This document shows, piece by piece, positions 34,590 through 44,081 of a stretch of DNA of 64,000 nucleotides. The position numbers and the translations under genes were made by a program. Under the pieces are notes generated by a model. It was not told the DNA's origin. It saw nothing but the letters and a program-made list of their open reading frames with translations, and ran no database searches. The DNA comes from Halodesulfovibrio marinisediminis DSM 17456 (lineage in GTDB: Bacteria; Desulfobacterota; Desulfovibrionia; Desulfovibrionales; Desulfovibrionaceae): positions 620,001 to 684,000 of the forward strand of contig NZ_FSRG01000005.1 in the NCBI RefSeq assembly GCF_900129975.1, written 5' to 3'. The stretch's first letter is position 1. The number at the start of each line of letters is the position of its first letter.

Positions 34590-36830
34590 ATGGCCGAAAG
34601 AATTGGCGTATATTTTGACCAGTCTGCACTCGGCATCATTGATGCAGAAGAGCTGAGCACTGGCGTATCTAACAAGTTTGGCGGTACCTGCCCTGTCGTA
34701 AAAGTTTTTCCTGTACTTGCTGTATCAAGTGCACGTGAAGAAATCAAAAAAGACATTGTTGAGCATGAGCTTGACGGGATCGTAATCTGTGGTTCTTCTC
34801 CTCGTGTAGATTGGGATATCTACGAGTTTGAGAACGTTATTGTTGAGCGCGTAAACCTTCGCGAACAGTGTGCAATGGCGTACAAAAACCCGGACGGAAC
34901 TATCCCTGCTGCTGGCGGTACTGCTCCTGAACTGCTGATGGCCATGGCAAAAGACTATGTGACCATGGGCATCATTAAGCTTCAGAAAACCGCAGTTCCT
35001 GAGCCACCTGAGTTTGAAACTGTAAAAACAATTCTCGTACTCGGTGGTGGTTGGGCTGGTCTTACTGCAGCAAAGCAGGCTGCAGATTACGGTTACGATG
35101 TAATTCTCGTGGAAAAAGAAGCACAGCTCGGTGGTAAGGCACTGAATATGCTCAAAACTGTTCCTCTTGAATACCCGTATGAAGAAGCTCATGACACCGG
35201 TCTTGAAGCAAAAATTGAAGAAGTAACATCCAACGCGAACATTAAGGTTGTCCTTAACGCAACTGTTGAAAAACTCGCTGGTACTCCTGGTCAGTACACT
35301 GCAGAGGTTGCAGGTCAGGAATACAGTGTAGGTGCAGTTGTTCTCGCTGCTGGCTGGAAACCAATGGATGAGGAACTGCTCGCTCCATTCGGTTACGGTA
35401 GCATGACGAATGTTGTTACTTCTGCTGAATATGAAAAGCTTGCTAAAGAAGGCAAAATTGACGCTAAGCGTGTTGCATTTATCGTTAACACTGAGGCTGT
35501 GACAGGCGGCGACATCTACGCAGCACCTGAAGAAGTTGAAGCTGAAGAAGCTGCTTCTGAAGAGAAAGAAGAAGGTTACGTGCATGAAGATTTGGAATCT
35601 GTACGCCACCTTGCATACTCCAGCTACGTAAACTCCATGATTGCCCTTAAGCAAGCAAACTACCTTTGTGATGCACATGAAGATGCACGCGCATACGTGT
35701 TGTATGACTCCATGGTAGTTCCTGGTATTCACGAGCGTTACTACAAAGCAGCGCAGGATCGTCTTGGCATTATGATGTCCAAGGCAGAGATCAAAGGCAT
35801 TACAGAAGAAGACGGCTCTCTCGTCGTTTCTGCTGGCAACACCCTCATGGGTGAAGATGTTGAAATTCCAGTAGATATGGTTGTTCTTCCAACCGGTATT
35901 GTTCCTACTACTGCGAAAGATCCAGTAATGAACTTTGATTACCGTCAGGGTCCTGCGTTCCCTGATCTTGATCTCTTCGACGGTTTTGCAGATTCCAACT
36001 ACATCTGTTTCCCATATGAAACCCGTCGTACCGGCGTTTACGCTGCAGGTTGTGTTCGTCAGCCAATGATGATGGACGCAGCAGAAGAAGACGCAATTGG
36101 CGCAACCATGAAAGCTATTCAGTGCATTGAATCAGCTAACCGTGGTGTCGCTGTTCATCCTCGTTCTGGTGACCTTAGCTACCCTGTATTCAACTTTGTA
36201 CGTTGTACTCAGTGTAAGCGTTGTACTGAAGAGTGTCCTTTCGGCGCTCTGGACGATGATGAAAAAGGTACTCCGCTTCCAAACTTCAGCCGCTGTCGCC
36301 GCTGTGGTACTTGTATGGGCGCTTGTCCGGAACGTGTTATCTCCTTCGATAACTACAACATTGACCAGATCGGTTCTATGATCCGTGAAATCGATGTACC
36401 GGATGACATGGAAGTTGGCGGCCCGCGCGTTCTGATTCTCGCATGTGAAAACGACGCATACCCTGCACTTGATATGGCTGCTATCCGCGGTAAATCATGG
36501 AGCCCATACGTACGTATTATTCCAGTACGTTGTCTCGGCTCTGTGAACGCTATCTGGGTTGCTGATGCAATGTCCAAGGGTATTGACGGCGTTATGCTGC
36601 TCGGTTGTAAGTACGGTGATGATTACCAGTGTCACTTTGTGAAAGGCTCTGAGATCTGTAACCGTCGTAAAGACAACATTGCAGAAACTTTGGAACGCCT
36701 CGGTGTAGAACCTGACCGCGTAGAACAGTTCGAAGTTGCAATTGACGAGTACGATAAAGTACCTGGTATGATTGATAGCTTTATGGACATGGTCTTCGAG
36801 AAAGGTCCTAACCCATTTAAGGGCTACTAG
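34590..36830 (+). CDS. qmoB: Quinone-interacting membrane-bound oxidoreductase subunit QmoB
   Basis: A 746-residue soluble subunit combining HdrA and MvhD-like parts. An N-terminal HdrA-like region (1-140) precedes the FAD motif VLGGGWAGLTAAKQAADYG near 150-168, then an acidic insertion around 313-330. Two [4Fe-4S] motifs follow near 540-590 (CTQCKRCTEECPFG and CRRCGTCMGACPE), and the C-terminal MvhD-like domain has cysteines in VRCLGSVN and LLGCKYGDDYQC. It accepts electrons from QmoC and is thought to contact AprBA. Codon bias is strong. It is tightly coupled to qmoA and qmoC. Confidence 0.96.
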   Translation: MAERIGVYFDQSALGIIDAEELSTGVSNKFGGTCPVVKVFPVLAVSSAREEIKKDIVEHELDGIVICGSSPRVDWDIYEFENVIVERVNLREQCAMAYKNPDGTIPAAGGTAPELLMAMAKDYVTMGIIKLQKTAVPEPPEFETVKTILVLGGGWAGLTAAKQAADYGYDVILVEKEAQLGGKALNMLKTVPLEYPYEEAHDTGLEAKIEEVTSNANIKVVLNATVEKLAGTPGQYTAEVAGQEYSVGAVVLAAGWKPMDEELLAPFGYGSMTNVVTSAEYEKLAKEGKIDAKRVAFIVNTEAVTGGDIYAAPEEVEAEEAASEEKEEGYVHEDLESVRHLAYSSYVNSMIALKQANYLCDAHEDARAYVLYDSMVVPGIHERYYKAAQDRLGIMMSKAEIKGITEEDGSLVVSAGNTLMGEDVEIPVDMVVLPTGIVPTTAKDPVMNFDYRQGPAFPDLDLFDGFADSNYICFPYETRRTGVYAAGCVRQPMMMDAAEEDAIGATMKAIQCIESANRGVAVHPRSGDLSYPVFNFVRCTQCKRCTEECPFGALDDDEKGTPLPNFSRCRRCGTCMGACPERVISFDNYNIDQIGSMIREIDVPDDMEVGGPRVLILACENDAYPALDMAAIRGKSWSPYVRIIPVRCLGSVNAIWVADAMSKGIDGVMLLGCKYGDDYQCHFVKGSEICNRRKDNIAETLERLGVEPDRVEQFEVAIDEYDKVPGMIDSFMDMVFEKGPNPFKGY

Positions 36831-36843
36831 GAGGAGATGGAAA

Positions 36844-37995
36844 ATGGCTCAAAGAATCGAACCTGATCTTCAGTTTGTGAAAGAGTTACAAGCTGTCGGT
36901 GGGGACTCGCTGAAAAAGTGCTACCAGTGTGCTACATGCAGCGTAGCCTGCCCCATCTCTCCAGCAAGCAATCCTTACCCACGTAAGGAAATGGTATGGG
37001 CTTCCTGGGGGCTTAAAGACAAGCTTCTGAACAACCCGGATATCTGGCTTTGTCATAACTGCGGTACTTGTTCTGACTTGTGTCCGCGTGGTGCAAAACC
37101 AGGCGATCTCCTTTCCGCTCTGCGTAACATGGCATACCAGCGCATCAATCCGATGCCTGTAATCGGTAAATGGCTTTCCAGCCCTAAATACCTGGTTAAC
37201 CTCATTGCCATTCCTGCAATCATTTGGGCCGTAATCTGGTTCATCCGTGCAGGGCAGATTGGTTCTTTCTTCCCAGAAGGCGAGATTGTTTACGGTAAGT
37301 TGTTCCCTGGTGATTTCACCATTGACCCTATTTTCATGATCACCTTCTTCGGAATGGTGGGCATCTTCTTCAAAGGTGCAAAGAACCTGCTGGCTACATT
37401 TAAGCCGGAAGGTGAAGTACTCGTACTTGGTAAGCAAAAATCCATGTTCCGATGCTTCATTGATGTTGTGATTGAAGAGATTGCAACTCATAAAAAGTTC
37501 AAAGATTGTGGCGACGACAAGTCCGACCGTAAGACTGGTCACCTACTTGTGTTCTACGCATTCCTTGCACTGATGGTAGTAACCGGACTTATTGCTGTAT
37601 CCCACTGGGGCGGCAAAGTTATCCCGATGATCGATCTTTTGCATACACCTCTTAACCTGCTTAACCCTGTTAAGATTCTGGCTAACCTTGGTGCTATCGC
37701 TCTGATCGTTGGTATGGCAATCCTTACCAATACTCGTCGCGGTAAAGATCCGGAAAAAACCAAGTCTAATTACTATGACTGGTATTTGTTGAATGTCATC
37801 TGGGCAGTCGCTCTGACAGGCGTATTATCCGAGCTCTTCCGCTTGGCCGCTATCCCCCAGATTGCGTACTCCGTGTACTACGTCCACTTGGTAACTGTAT
37901 GGATGCTCTTCGCGTACCTGCCTTGGTCTAAACTTGGCCACATTGTGTACCGTACCATCGCGCTTACCTATGTACGTCACATGGGACGCCAATAA
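36844..37995 (+). CDS. qmoC: Quinone-interacting membrane-bound oxidoreductase subunit QmoC
   Basis: A 383-residue fusion of HdrC-like and HdrE-like parts. Two [4Fe-4S] motifs, CYQCATCSVACPISP and CHNCGTCSDLCPRG, are at the N-terminus. From about residue 115 the protein is membrane-embedded with several helices and binds two b-type hemes in the family, reacting with menaquinol. I start it at the ATG at 36844 (MAQRIEPDLQ), directly behind AGGAGGAG; the frame is open further upstream inside qmoB but without similarity. Heme b for this subunit is probably made by the ahb genes downstream. Confidence 0.96.
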   Translation: MAQRIEPDLQFVKELQAVGGDSLKKCYQCATCSVACPISPASNPYPRKEMVWASWGLKDKLLNNPDIWLCHNCGTCSDLCPRGAKPGDLLSALRNMAYQRINPMPVIGKWLSSPKYLVNLIAIPAIIWAVIWFIRAGQIGSFFPEGEIVYGKLFPGDFTIDPIFMITFFGMVGIFFKGAKNLLATFKPEGEVLVLGKQKSMFRCFIDVVIEEIATHKKFKDCGDDKSDRKTGHLLVFYAFLALMVVTGLIAVSHWGGKVIPMIDLLHTPLNLLNPVKILANLGAIALIVGMAILTNTRRGKDPEKTKSNYYDWYLLNVIWAVALTGVLSELFRLAAIPQIAYSVYYVHLVTVWMLFAYLPWSKLGHIVYRTIALTYVRHMGRQ

Positions 37996-38089
37996 GAAAC
38001 GACTATGTGCCTGCCTAGGCGGGCACACTTCTTAAAACAAGAAAAGACCATTACAAAAACAAATCTTTCCTTGATAATAGGAGGCCCAA

Positions 38090-38833
38090 ATGTCTGATGA
38101 AGCTCGTAGAGTTTTCAAAATGGAAACAATCCTCGGTTTGATCGCTGGTAAAGGCGGCACCGATGTTTCTGATTTGCTTTGCTACCTCTCTCAGCGTGAA
38201 CTTTCCGCTGATGAAGAAGGTGTTGTAGCACCTATGTCTAAAGGCTGGCTGTACAGCATGGAACCACGTTTTATGCAGTGCTGTTACGAAGAAGGCGAAC
38301 CATTTGATGCTTGGACTAAGAAGCAGGCATCAAAGCTTGGCAGCAATGTTTCTATTGAACCAATTCCTGCTGTTGACATGGCAAGCATTTCTATCGTGCT
38401 CGATAAATTAGCAGATGCTAAAGCTACAGTTGCAGAACAGTCTTCTGCAATCGAAGGCCTTCAGGCTAACGTAGCTGAGTTTGAGCCGTTTAAAGCTCAG
38501 GCTGCTGATCTTGAGAAAAAAGTTGAAGATCTTACAGGTAAGCTTGAAGCTGCCCAGACTGATCTTGCAAAAGCTAAGAAAGAACTCAAAACTTTCGAAG
38601 GCAAAGTTGCAATCAACGAAACTGAAGTTGAATCTTCTGTTAAAGATATCGTTTCCCGTGCTGTTAAAGATGCTCTTGCAACCCTTCCTGCAGGTGCAGC
38701 AGTTGCTGCAGCAGCTGAAGGTGCAGAAGTTGCTCCAGCAGAAGAAGCACCAGCAGAAGAAGCTGGCAGCTCTGTACCGGATGATTTCGGCTTCGGTGCT
38801 TCTGGTAGCGATGACGGCGGATTTGGTTTCTAA
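38090..38833 (+). CDS. qmoD: QmoD-type accessory protein
   Basis: A 247-residue protein without a known catalytic motif. Residues 1-105 are a globular domain with conserved Cys (LLCYLSQ, MQCCYEEG). Residues 105-190 are a coiled coil (AEQSSAIEGLQANVAEFEP onward), and the end is Ala/Glu/Pro-rich with a Gly-Phe tail (DDFGFGASGSDDGGFGF). A gene of this kind follows qmoABC in Desulfovibrio, where deletion studies link the qmoABCD unit to sulfate growth. AGGAGG precedes the ATG; 94 bases separate it from qmoC. Confidence 0.85.
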   Translation: MSDEARRVFKMETILGLIAGKGGTDVSDLLCYLSQRELSADEEGVVAPMSKGWLYSMEPRFMQCCYEEGEPFDAWTKKQASKLGSNVSIEPIPAVDMASISIVLDKLADAKATVAEQSSAIEGLQANVAEFEPFKAQAADLEKKVEDLTGKLEAAQTDLAKAKKELKTFEGKVAINETEVESSVKDIVSRAVKDALATLPAGAAVAAAAEGAEVAPAEEAPAEEAGSSVPDDFGFGASGSDDGGFGF

Positions 38834-38864
38834 GCTTAGCTCAGCTTTAATCCATCCAGTTAGA

Positions 38865-38898
38865 AAGCCCAACTGCTCTTGTAGTTGGGCTTTTTTTT
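38865..38898 (+). terminator. Terminator of the qmo operon
   Basis: AAGCCCAACT pairs with AGTTGGGCTT around an 8-base loop, then eight Ts. It lies 32 bases past the qmoD stop. Confidence 0.93.
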
Positions 38899-39169
38899 GG
38901 TGTTCAAGATGGGGGTGGGTAGTTGTTCTGAAATATCCCCATATACATTTGTGCGGAACTATGTGTAGGCTCGGATGAAGAGAGCCATAGAGCATGAAAC
39001 ATCTTTATGCAGTGCGTGCTACACAAGTTAGTAGAATTGGATGGCTACCATGACCCATTGGCAGAGGCGGGGTGGACGGAATCGTGCGAGTGAGGTTGTC
39101 GAAAAACAACCCAAGCGGGTTACGAAGTTGCGATGCTAGATGACAGAGGATGTTGTGGCAGAGCGCTGG
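38899..39169. other. Non-coding region between the qmo terminator and the GGDEF gene
   Basis: Convergent 3' ends leave about 270 bases here. I find no open frame with a ribosome binding site, no tRNA and no clear terminator for the GGDEF gene. Confidence 0.4.
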
Positions 39170-40966
39170 TTAGCTGTTTGCAAGCAACTGAAGTTGTTCG
39201 TTGATCTTGCTGGCCTTACTTGAACGCTTCATTTCATACATTGAAGCATCAGCTGCTTTAAGCAGGTCAATGATGGTTTCCCCATCATGAGGATATTGGC
39301 TGACGCCTGCACTGGCAGAAATAATATGTGTGAAGTCGCCTAGAATAATTGGTTCCTCAATGGCACTGAGCAGAACCTCAGTGATGTTGTGGAGCGTATG
39401 TTTGTTATCTACTCCACTAAGAACGACAATAAATTCATCACCGCCAAGGCGTGCAGTGAAATCTGATTTTCGGCAGTTGGCGACAAGTCGATGAGCAATA
39501 ACTTCCAGTACCCTGTCACCAGTGTAGTGCCCGTGTGTATCGTTAATTGGTTTAAAGTTGTTTAAATCAATGAAGACGACAGCGAAAGGAGTCGCAGGGG
39601 TTGCAGACAGTAGGCTGGCTAAGTGATTTTCCAACGCATGTCTGTTGTTGATGCCCGTGGTGCTGTCTATTGTTGCACTACGGGTAAGTTCTATTTCCGA
39701 TTGTTTTTTCTGTGTGATGTCGGAAATAATATTTTCGGTATATTCAAGATTACCATGTTCATCAAACTTTCCATTAGAGCTGATGGTCATCCAGCCTAGT
39801 GTACCGTCTCTACGGATAAACTCGAAATCGTAACCGATAGCAGTTTTGTTTTCGAGTACAATTTGTACATATTCAGCGCGTTGTTCTGGAAATCGCCATA
39901 ATTTTTCAACGAACGGAACTTCTTCCAGAAGTTGTTCGGGAGAGTCATACCCACAAATTGTGGCCATGGCAGGATTGGCTTCTGTTAATCGACCATCTTT
40001 TTGAACTGTGGTAATGCCTTCTGCAGCGTTCCAAAACAGGTTTTTGTAGCGTTTTGTTGTGTCGCGTAAGTCCTGTTCTATACGTTTGCGATGGGTAATG
40101 TCGGTTGCAACACCGACCATTCCAAATAGATGACCATTATTTGTCCTTAACGGCCGTCTCTGAACTTCAAAATGATGAAATTGTCCATCTATAGATGTTG
40201 CAAATTCAGTATGAAACTTAGGCAATGAGTTCGCATGGAATTGTGAACAGCCGCTCTCTTGTCCCCTATGAGGTTTGAAAAGCGGGGTAGTGAGGAACTC
40301 GTATTTTTTAAAGGAGTCGCTGTGAACGTTTCCAAAATGTTTATTGAATGCTTTGTTTGTGAAAGGGTATTGGCGTGTTTTATCACAAACAAAAACTGGG
40401 ACAGGAAGTGCATTGAGGATATTTTGTAGAAAAATATTTTGGTCTTCTATCTGTTGATAGATATTGAAATGTTTTGTGATGTCGATGATCATTGCTTCAA
40501 TGTCACCATTATCGTACTTTTCTGCAGTAATAAGAATTTTATGAACTGAATTATCTATAGTGCATATAGCTGGATAGTTTTCTACTCTTTTATGTTGATC
40601 AAGTTCTTTTATAAGTCCATCAAGAGATTCTTTAGAAAGAAAGTCTTTGTGTGTAATTTTTTGATCAAAAGAATCATGAGTTTTAGTTATGCTTAAAAGC
40701 CTAGCACCAGTTTCATTTATAGCAATAATATTATTAGTATGAATATTAAATCGAATAGCAATAATAGCATTAGAACTATATAGTGTTGAACGAAATTTCG
40801 AACTAAATCTTTTTACATCTCTTAATGTGATAAACTTTTCCCATAACAATGCGCAGATGCATCTTGGTTTTTTGCGTAATAGGAAAAGATACGCAAGAAA
40901 GATTACTGCACCTGTGTAAATAATCAGTAAAAGAATAAAAAAGAATGGATTGTCGACATATGGCAT
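39170..40966 (-). CDS. Membrane-anchored PAS-GGDEF diguanylate cyclase
   Basis: A 598-residue signalling protein. One membrane helix at residues 8-30 anchors it. About three PAS-type sensor segments follow; the last two have PAC-like ends (GVATDITHRKRIEQ and ENIISDITQKKQSE). The C-terminal GGDEF domain has an intact active site GGDEF at residues 508-512 and an allosteric I-site RKSD at 499-502, exactly five residues before it, so it should make c-di-GMP with feedback inhibition. No EAL domain. It is a lone gene between the qmo and heme clusters; the signal sensed by the PAS domains is unknown. Confidence 0.92.
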   Translation of the reverse strand: MPYVDNPFFFILLLIIYTGAVIFLAYLFLLRKKPRCICALLWEKFITLRDVKRFSSKFRSTLYSSNAIIAIRFNIHTNNIIAINETGARLLSITKTHDSFDQKITHKDFLSKESLDGLIKELDQHKRVENYPAICTIDNSVHKILITAEKYDNGDIEAMIIDITKHFNIYQQIEDQNIFLQNILNALPVPVFVCDKTRQYPFTNKAFNKHFGNVHSDSFKKYEFLTTPLFKPHRGQESGCSQFHANSLPKFHTEFATSIDGQFHHFEVQRRPLRTNNGHLFGMVGVATDITHRKRIEQDLRDTTKRYKNLFWNAAEGITTVQKDGRLTEANPAMATICGYDSPEQLLEEVPFVEKLWRFPEQRAEYVQIVLENKTAIGYDFEFIRRDGTLGWMTISSNGKFDEHGNLEYTENIISDITQKKQSEIELTRSATIDSTTGINNRHALENHLASLLSATPATPFAVVFIDLNNFKPINDTHGHYTGDRVLEVIAHRLVANCRKSDFTARLGGDEFIVVLSGVDNKHTLHNITEVLLSAIEEPIILGDFTHIISASAGVSQYPHDGETIIDLLKAADASMYEMKRSSKASKINEQLQLLANS

Positions 40967-41004
40967 GGCTTGCCTTCTGTACTACCGGACAGAGGATAAG
41001 TAAA

Positions 41005-41047
41005 TGGCGTAACTGCTAATTTTTTTTAGTAGTTACGCCATTTTTTT
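41005..41047. terminator. Hairpin between the heme operon and the GGDEF gene
   Basis: TGGCGTAACT pairs with AGTTACGCCA over 10 bp with a T-rich loop, and seven Ts follow on the plus strand. It lies just past the end of the heme unit on the minus strand, where the following U-tract is poor, so its direction is uncertain. Confidence 0.55.
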
Positions 41048-41077
41048 GTTGTAGAAAACGTATGTATCTAACGTCTG

Positions 41078-41554
41078 CTATTTTTCTGTCAAATTGAAGT
41101 CTACTTTAATTTTGTATAGTGCTGTTGCTGGCAGGTTTAAGATTTCAATGCCGGTTTTTTCGGTAATTTTGGCTAGGGTGTTTACAACAGCATCCCAGCT
41201 AGGTCCGATAAATGTAAACCAGATATTGAAGTCATGATCTCGCAGATAGTTGTGGGTTACACCTGTATGCGAGTTTACTTCCGCAACAAACGATTCAATT
41301 TTATCTTCAGGAACCTTGGCGGCACAAAGAGTAGAACGCCAGCCGAGTCCTTTAGAGTTGAAGTTAGCACCGAGGCGTCTGATAATTTTTCGCTCTTTTA
41401 AAGAGCGTACGGTCGCCAGAGCCTCTGCTTCTGTAAGGCCTACCTGCTCGCCGATAACTTCGTACGGGCGTGGAGCAATCGGAAAACCGGATTGAATAAT
41501 AGTCAGAACTTTGCGGTCAGTGCTGCTCAGCGCAGATTCCAGTTGTTTATCCAT
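41078..41554 (-). CDS. Siroheme decarboxylase subunit (AhbA/AhbB family)
   Basis: A 158-residue Lrp/AsnC-like protein of the siroheme decarboxylase family. AhbA and AhbB together remove two acetate carboxyl groups from siroheme to give 12,18-didecarboxysiroheme, the first step of the alternative heme pathway. Family features: DRKVLTIIQSGFPIAPRPYE, the winged-helix part with IIRRLGANFNSKGLGW, and the conserved HNYLRDHDFNIWFT segment with heme-contact histidines. I start at the ATG at 41554 (MDKQLESAL) behind GAGG. Only one of the two subunits is in the window; I cannot decide which. It follows ahbD by 35 bases. Confidence 0.88.
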   Translation of the reverse strand: MDKQLESALSSTDRKVLTIIQSGFPIAPRPYEVIGEQVGLTEAEALATVRSLKERKIIRRLGANFNSKGLGWRSTLCAAKVPEDKIESFVAEVNSHTGVTHNYLRDHDFNIWFTFIGPSWDAVVNTLAKITEKTGIEILNLPATALYKIKVDFNLTEK

Positions 41555-41589
41555 TTCGACCTCGATGATATTGGCGGTTACAAGCTGTA

Positions 41590-42900
41590 TTATTTCTGAC
41601 GTCGTGGCGTGTAGCTGCACAGGGGTTCTTCAGCTAAGTGCGAACCTTTCATAGAGTACCCACGTGCTCGGCAGCCGCCGCATACATTGTGGTACTCACA
41701 TACGCCGCATTTTCCGTCGTATTCTTCTTTAGTACGGAACTGACGGAAGTATTCAGACTTACGCCAGATTTCCGGGAACGGTGTTTCTTTAATTTGACCA
41801 CAGTCCAGCTCTAGATAGCCGCATGGCTGAACCTGACCGGTGTGGGAGATAAAGCAGAAACCGGTGCCACCGAGACAACCGCGGGTAAATGCGTCCATGC
41901 CAAAGTTTTCAGCATTTACTGCAAGGCCTTCTTCTTTAGCGCGCTGGCGCATGATGCGGTAGTAGTGCGGCGCACAGGTTGCCTTAAGGTGCATGTTAGT
42001 GGTTTTGCGGAAGTCGTAGAACCAGTTGAGTACTTCTTCGTATTCTTCTGCTGTAATAACTTCTGCACCCATCTGTGCTGCTCGTCCGGTTGGTACCAGC
42101 AGGAAGATGTGCCATGCAACAGCACCAATTTCTTCGCACAGATTAAAGATCTGTTTGAAGTATGGAAGGTTCTGGCGGGTTACAGTTGTATTGATTTGGA
42201 ACTCGATGCCAGCATCTTTGAGGTACTGGATACCACGCATAGACATGTCGAATGCGCCTTCAACACCACGGAAATCGTCGTGGAATTCAGCGCTCGGGCC
42301 GTCAATGGAGATGGAACAGCGCTGTACTCCGGATTCTTTCATCTTTTGGGCAGTCTCAGGGGTAATAAGCGTACCGTTAGGAGACATAACACAGCGTAGG
42401 CCTTTTTCTGTCGCATAGGCGACAAGCTCATAAACATCAGAGCGCATCATAGGATCACCACCGGTAAAGATGATGATCGGGTTACCAACACTAGGGAAGG
42501 TGTCGATCAACGCTTTTGCTTCTTCAGTGTTGAGTTCACCTGGATACGGCTCTTCGTGTGCTTCAGCACGGCAGTGTTTACAGGCCAGGTTGCAGGAACG
42601 GGTTACTTCCCATGCAATGAGCTTACAGGAAGGAGAACCGTCTTCAAGTGTGCGCGCCATGGAACCAGAGAGTCCATTGCCATGAGGATGACCGGCTGGC
42701 ATTTTGCCATGCGGATGTCCAGCAGGCATGTCAGGATGTCCTGCTGGTTTTTCAGCTTTAGCAGGACGGTTCTGCGGAGGCAGGCCTGTATCAAGGATTG
42801 CTTCCTTGTGTGCATGCATATGGCCGAGCGGTGCTTTTTCAGCAATGCGTCCAATATCTTTGGAAGCGCAACCGCAGAGAGATTCTTTTTTATCAGACAT
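41590..42900 (-). CDS. ahbD: Radical SAM heme b synthase AhbD with His-rich N-terminal extension
   Basis: A 436-residue radical SAM/SPASM protein. AhbD oxidatively decarboxylates two propionates of Fe-coproporphyrin III to give heme b, the last pathway step. The SAM cluster motif is C103-x3-C107-x2-C110 in RSCNLACKHCRAEA, and the C-terminal SPASM cysteines include GKCGVCEYHNVCGGCRARG for auxiliary clusters. Residues 1-80 are an extension with three PAGHP units (52-56, 59-63, 68-72), the last two as AGHPHG, and a CGC near the start; such a stretch could bind metal. Its start lies 1 base from the hemB stop. Confidence 0.9.
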   Translation of the reverse strand: MSDKKESLCGCASKDIGRIAEKAPLGHMHAHKEAILDTGLPPQNRPAKAEKPAGHPDMPAGHPHGKMPAGHPHGNGLSGSMARTLEDGSPSCKLIAWEVTRSCNLACKHCRAEAHEEPYPGELNTEEAKALIDTFPSVGNPIIIFTGGDPMMRSDVYELVAYATEKGLRCVMSPNGTLITPETAQKMKESGVQRCSISIDGPSAEFHDDFRGVEGAFDMSMRGIQYLKDAGIEFQINTTVTRQNLPYFKQIFNLCEEIGAVAWHIFLLVPTGRAAQMGAEVITAEEYEEVLNWFYDFRKTTNMHLKATCAPHYYRIMRQRAKEEGLAVNAENFGMDAFTRGCLGGTGFCFISHTGQVQPCGYLELDCGQIKETPFPEIWRKSEYFRQFRTKEEYDGKCGVCEYHNVCGGCRARGYSMKGSHLAEEPLCSYTPRRQK

Positions 42901-42901
42901 G

Positions 42902-43894
42902 TTATTTTACCAGTCCGCGTTTAATAAAGTCTTCAGCAAAATAGGTGATGATGAGATCTGCACCGGCGCGTTTGATGGCAAGGAGTGATTCCATTGCAAC
43001 TGCATCGAGGTCGATCCAATCATTTTGGGCTGCGGCCATGATCATGGAGTACTCACCGCTTACCTGATAGGCAGCCAATGGCAGATCAAAGCCGTCGCGA
43101 AGCATACGGATGATGTCCAGATAAGCACCGGCAGGTTTCACCATGAGGAAGTCTGTTTCTTCCAGAACATCCGCGGTGGCTTCACGAAGTGCTTCGCGGC
43201 TGTTTGCAGGATCCATCTGGTAGCTTTTACGGTCACCGCTCTGCGGGGTGGATTCAGCTGCGTCACGGAACGGGCCATAGAAGGCGGATGCATACTTAAC
43301 TGCGTAGGACATAATCGGAAGGTTAACGAAGCCTTCCTCATCCAGTGCTTCACGTAAAGCTTGAATGCGTCCGTCCATCATGTCAGATGGTGCAACAATG
43401 TCAGCCCCTGCCTTTGCATGGGAAATGGCTACACGCTGGAGAAGCTCAAGTGTAGCATCGTTCGCAACAGTTACGTCATCGTCTTTCTTCTGTAGAATGC
43501 CACAGTGGCCATGATCGGTGTATTCGCAAAGGCATACGTCTGTAATAACAACAAGCTCTGGGTGGCGAGCTTTTGCAAGGCGCACTGCACGTTGCACGAT
43601 GCCGTCTTCCGCGTATCCTTCGGAACCAGTAGCGTCTTTGCATTTAGGAATACCAAAGAGGATGATGGAGCGGAGACCTGCTGCAACTGCTTCTGCAAGC
43701 TGCTTTTCAAATTCATCCAGAGAAAGCTGGAATTGTCCCGGCATTGAAGGAATTTCTTTGCGGAATGTGGAGTCTTCGGTATCCACAATGAAATATGGCA
43801 TAATCAGGTCTTGCGCTGTAACGCGGTTCTCGCTCACAAGAGCGCGCATGGCTGCGCTGCTGCGAAGACGACGTCCTCTATAGAAGTCTGCCAT
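42902..43894 (-). CDS. hemB: Porphobilinogen synthase (delta-aminolevulinic acid dehydratase)
   Basis: A 330-residue HemB that condenses two 5-aminolevulinate molecules to porphobilinogen, the common tetrapyrrole precursor. The two Schiff-base lysines are K200 in [15 protein letters not shown] and K253 in LMVKPAGAY. Cys121, Cys123 and Cys131 in [14 protein letters not shown] form the catalytic zinc site, so this is the zinc-dependent type. AGGAGG-like sequence precedes the ATG. Placing hemB with ahb genes is typical of sulfate reducers. Confidence 0.97.
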   Translation of the reverse strand: MADFYRGRRLRSSAAMRALVSENRVTAQDLIMPYFIVDTEDSTFRKEIPSMPGQFQLSLDEFEKQLAEAVAAGLRSIILFGIPKCKDATGSEGYAEDGIVQRAVRLAKARHPELVVITDVCLCEYTDHGHCGILQKKDDDVTVANDATLELLQRVAISHAKAGADIVAPSDMMDGRIQALREALDEEGFVNLPIMSYAVKYASAFYGPFRDAAESTPQSGDRKSYQMDPANSREALREATADVLEETDFLMVKPAGAYLDIIRMLRDGFDLPLAAYQVSGEYSMIMAAAQNDWIDLDAVAMESLLAIKRAGADLIITYFAEDFIKRGLVK

Positions 43895-44019
43895 TGAATC
43901 CTCCTGATCGTTAAGGATCGGTTCATGTCTTGCTTCAGCAGTAAGAGTGGAAAGAAGTTGATGGAACCGGCGTGCTACAGAAGCAGGCTGGTGTGCTGCT
44001 GAAACTGGTTATAAAAGGA

Positions 44020-44050
44020 CTCCCGCTCTTCCAGAGCGGAACAGCGGGAG
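44020..44050 (-). terminator. GC-rich hairpin between ahbC and hemB
   Basis: CTCCCGCT pairs with AGCGGGAG, with an inner TTCC/GGAA stem; an alternative pairing CCGCTCT/AGAGCGG overlaps it. On the minus strand it is followed by TCCTTTT. It could end the ahbC transcript or reduce read-through into hemB-ahbD. Confidence 0.55.
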
Positions 44051-44081
44051 CCGATAGAATCAAAGGTAAGCGGGGGAGTTG

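Noticed and set aside
34725-35732. 335-codon open frame antisense to qmoB
   Set aside because: Same cause as above; low-complexity Cys/Phe-rich translation without start signal.
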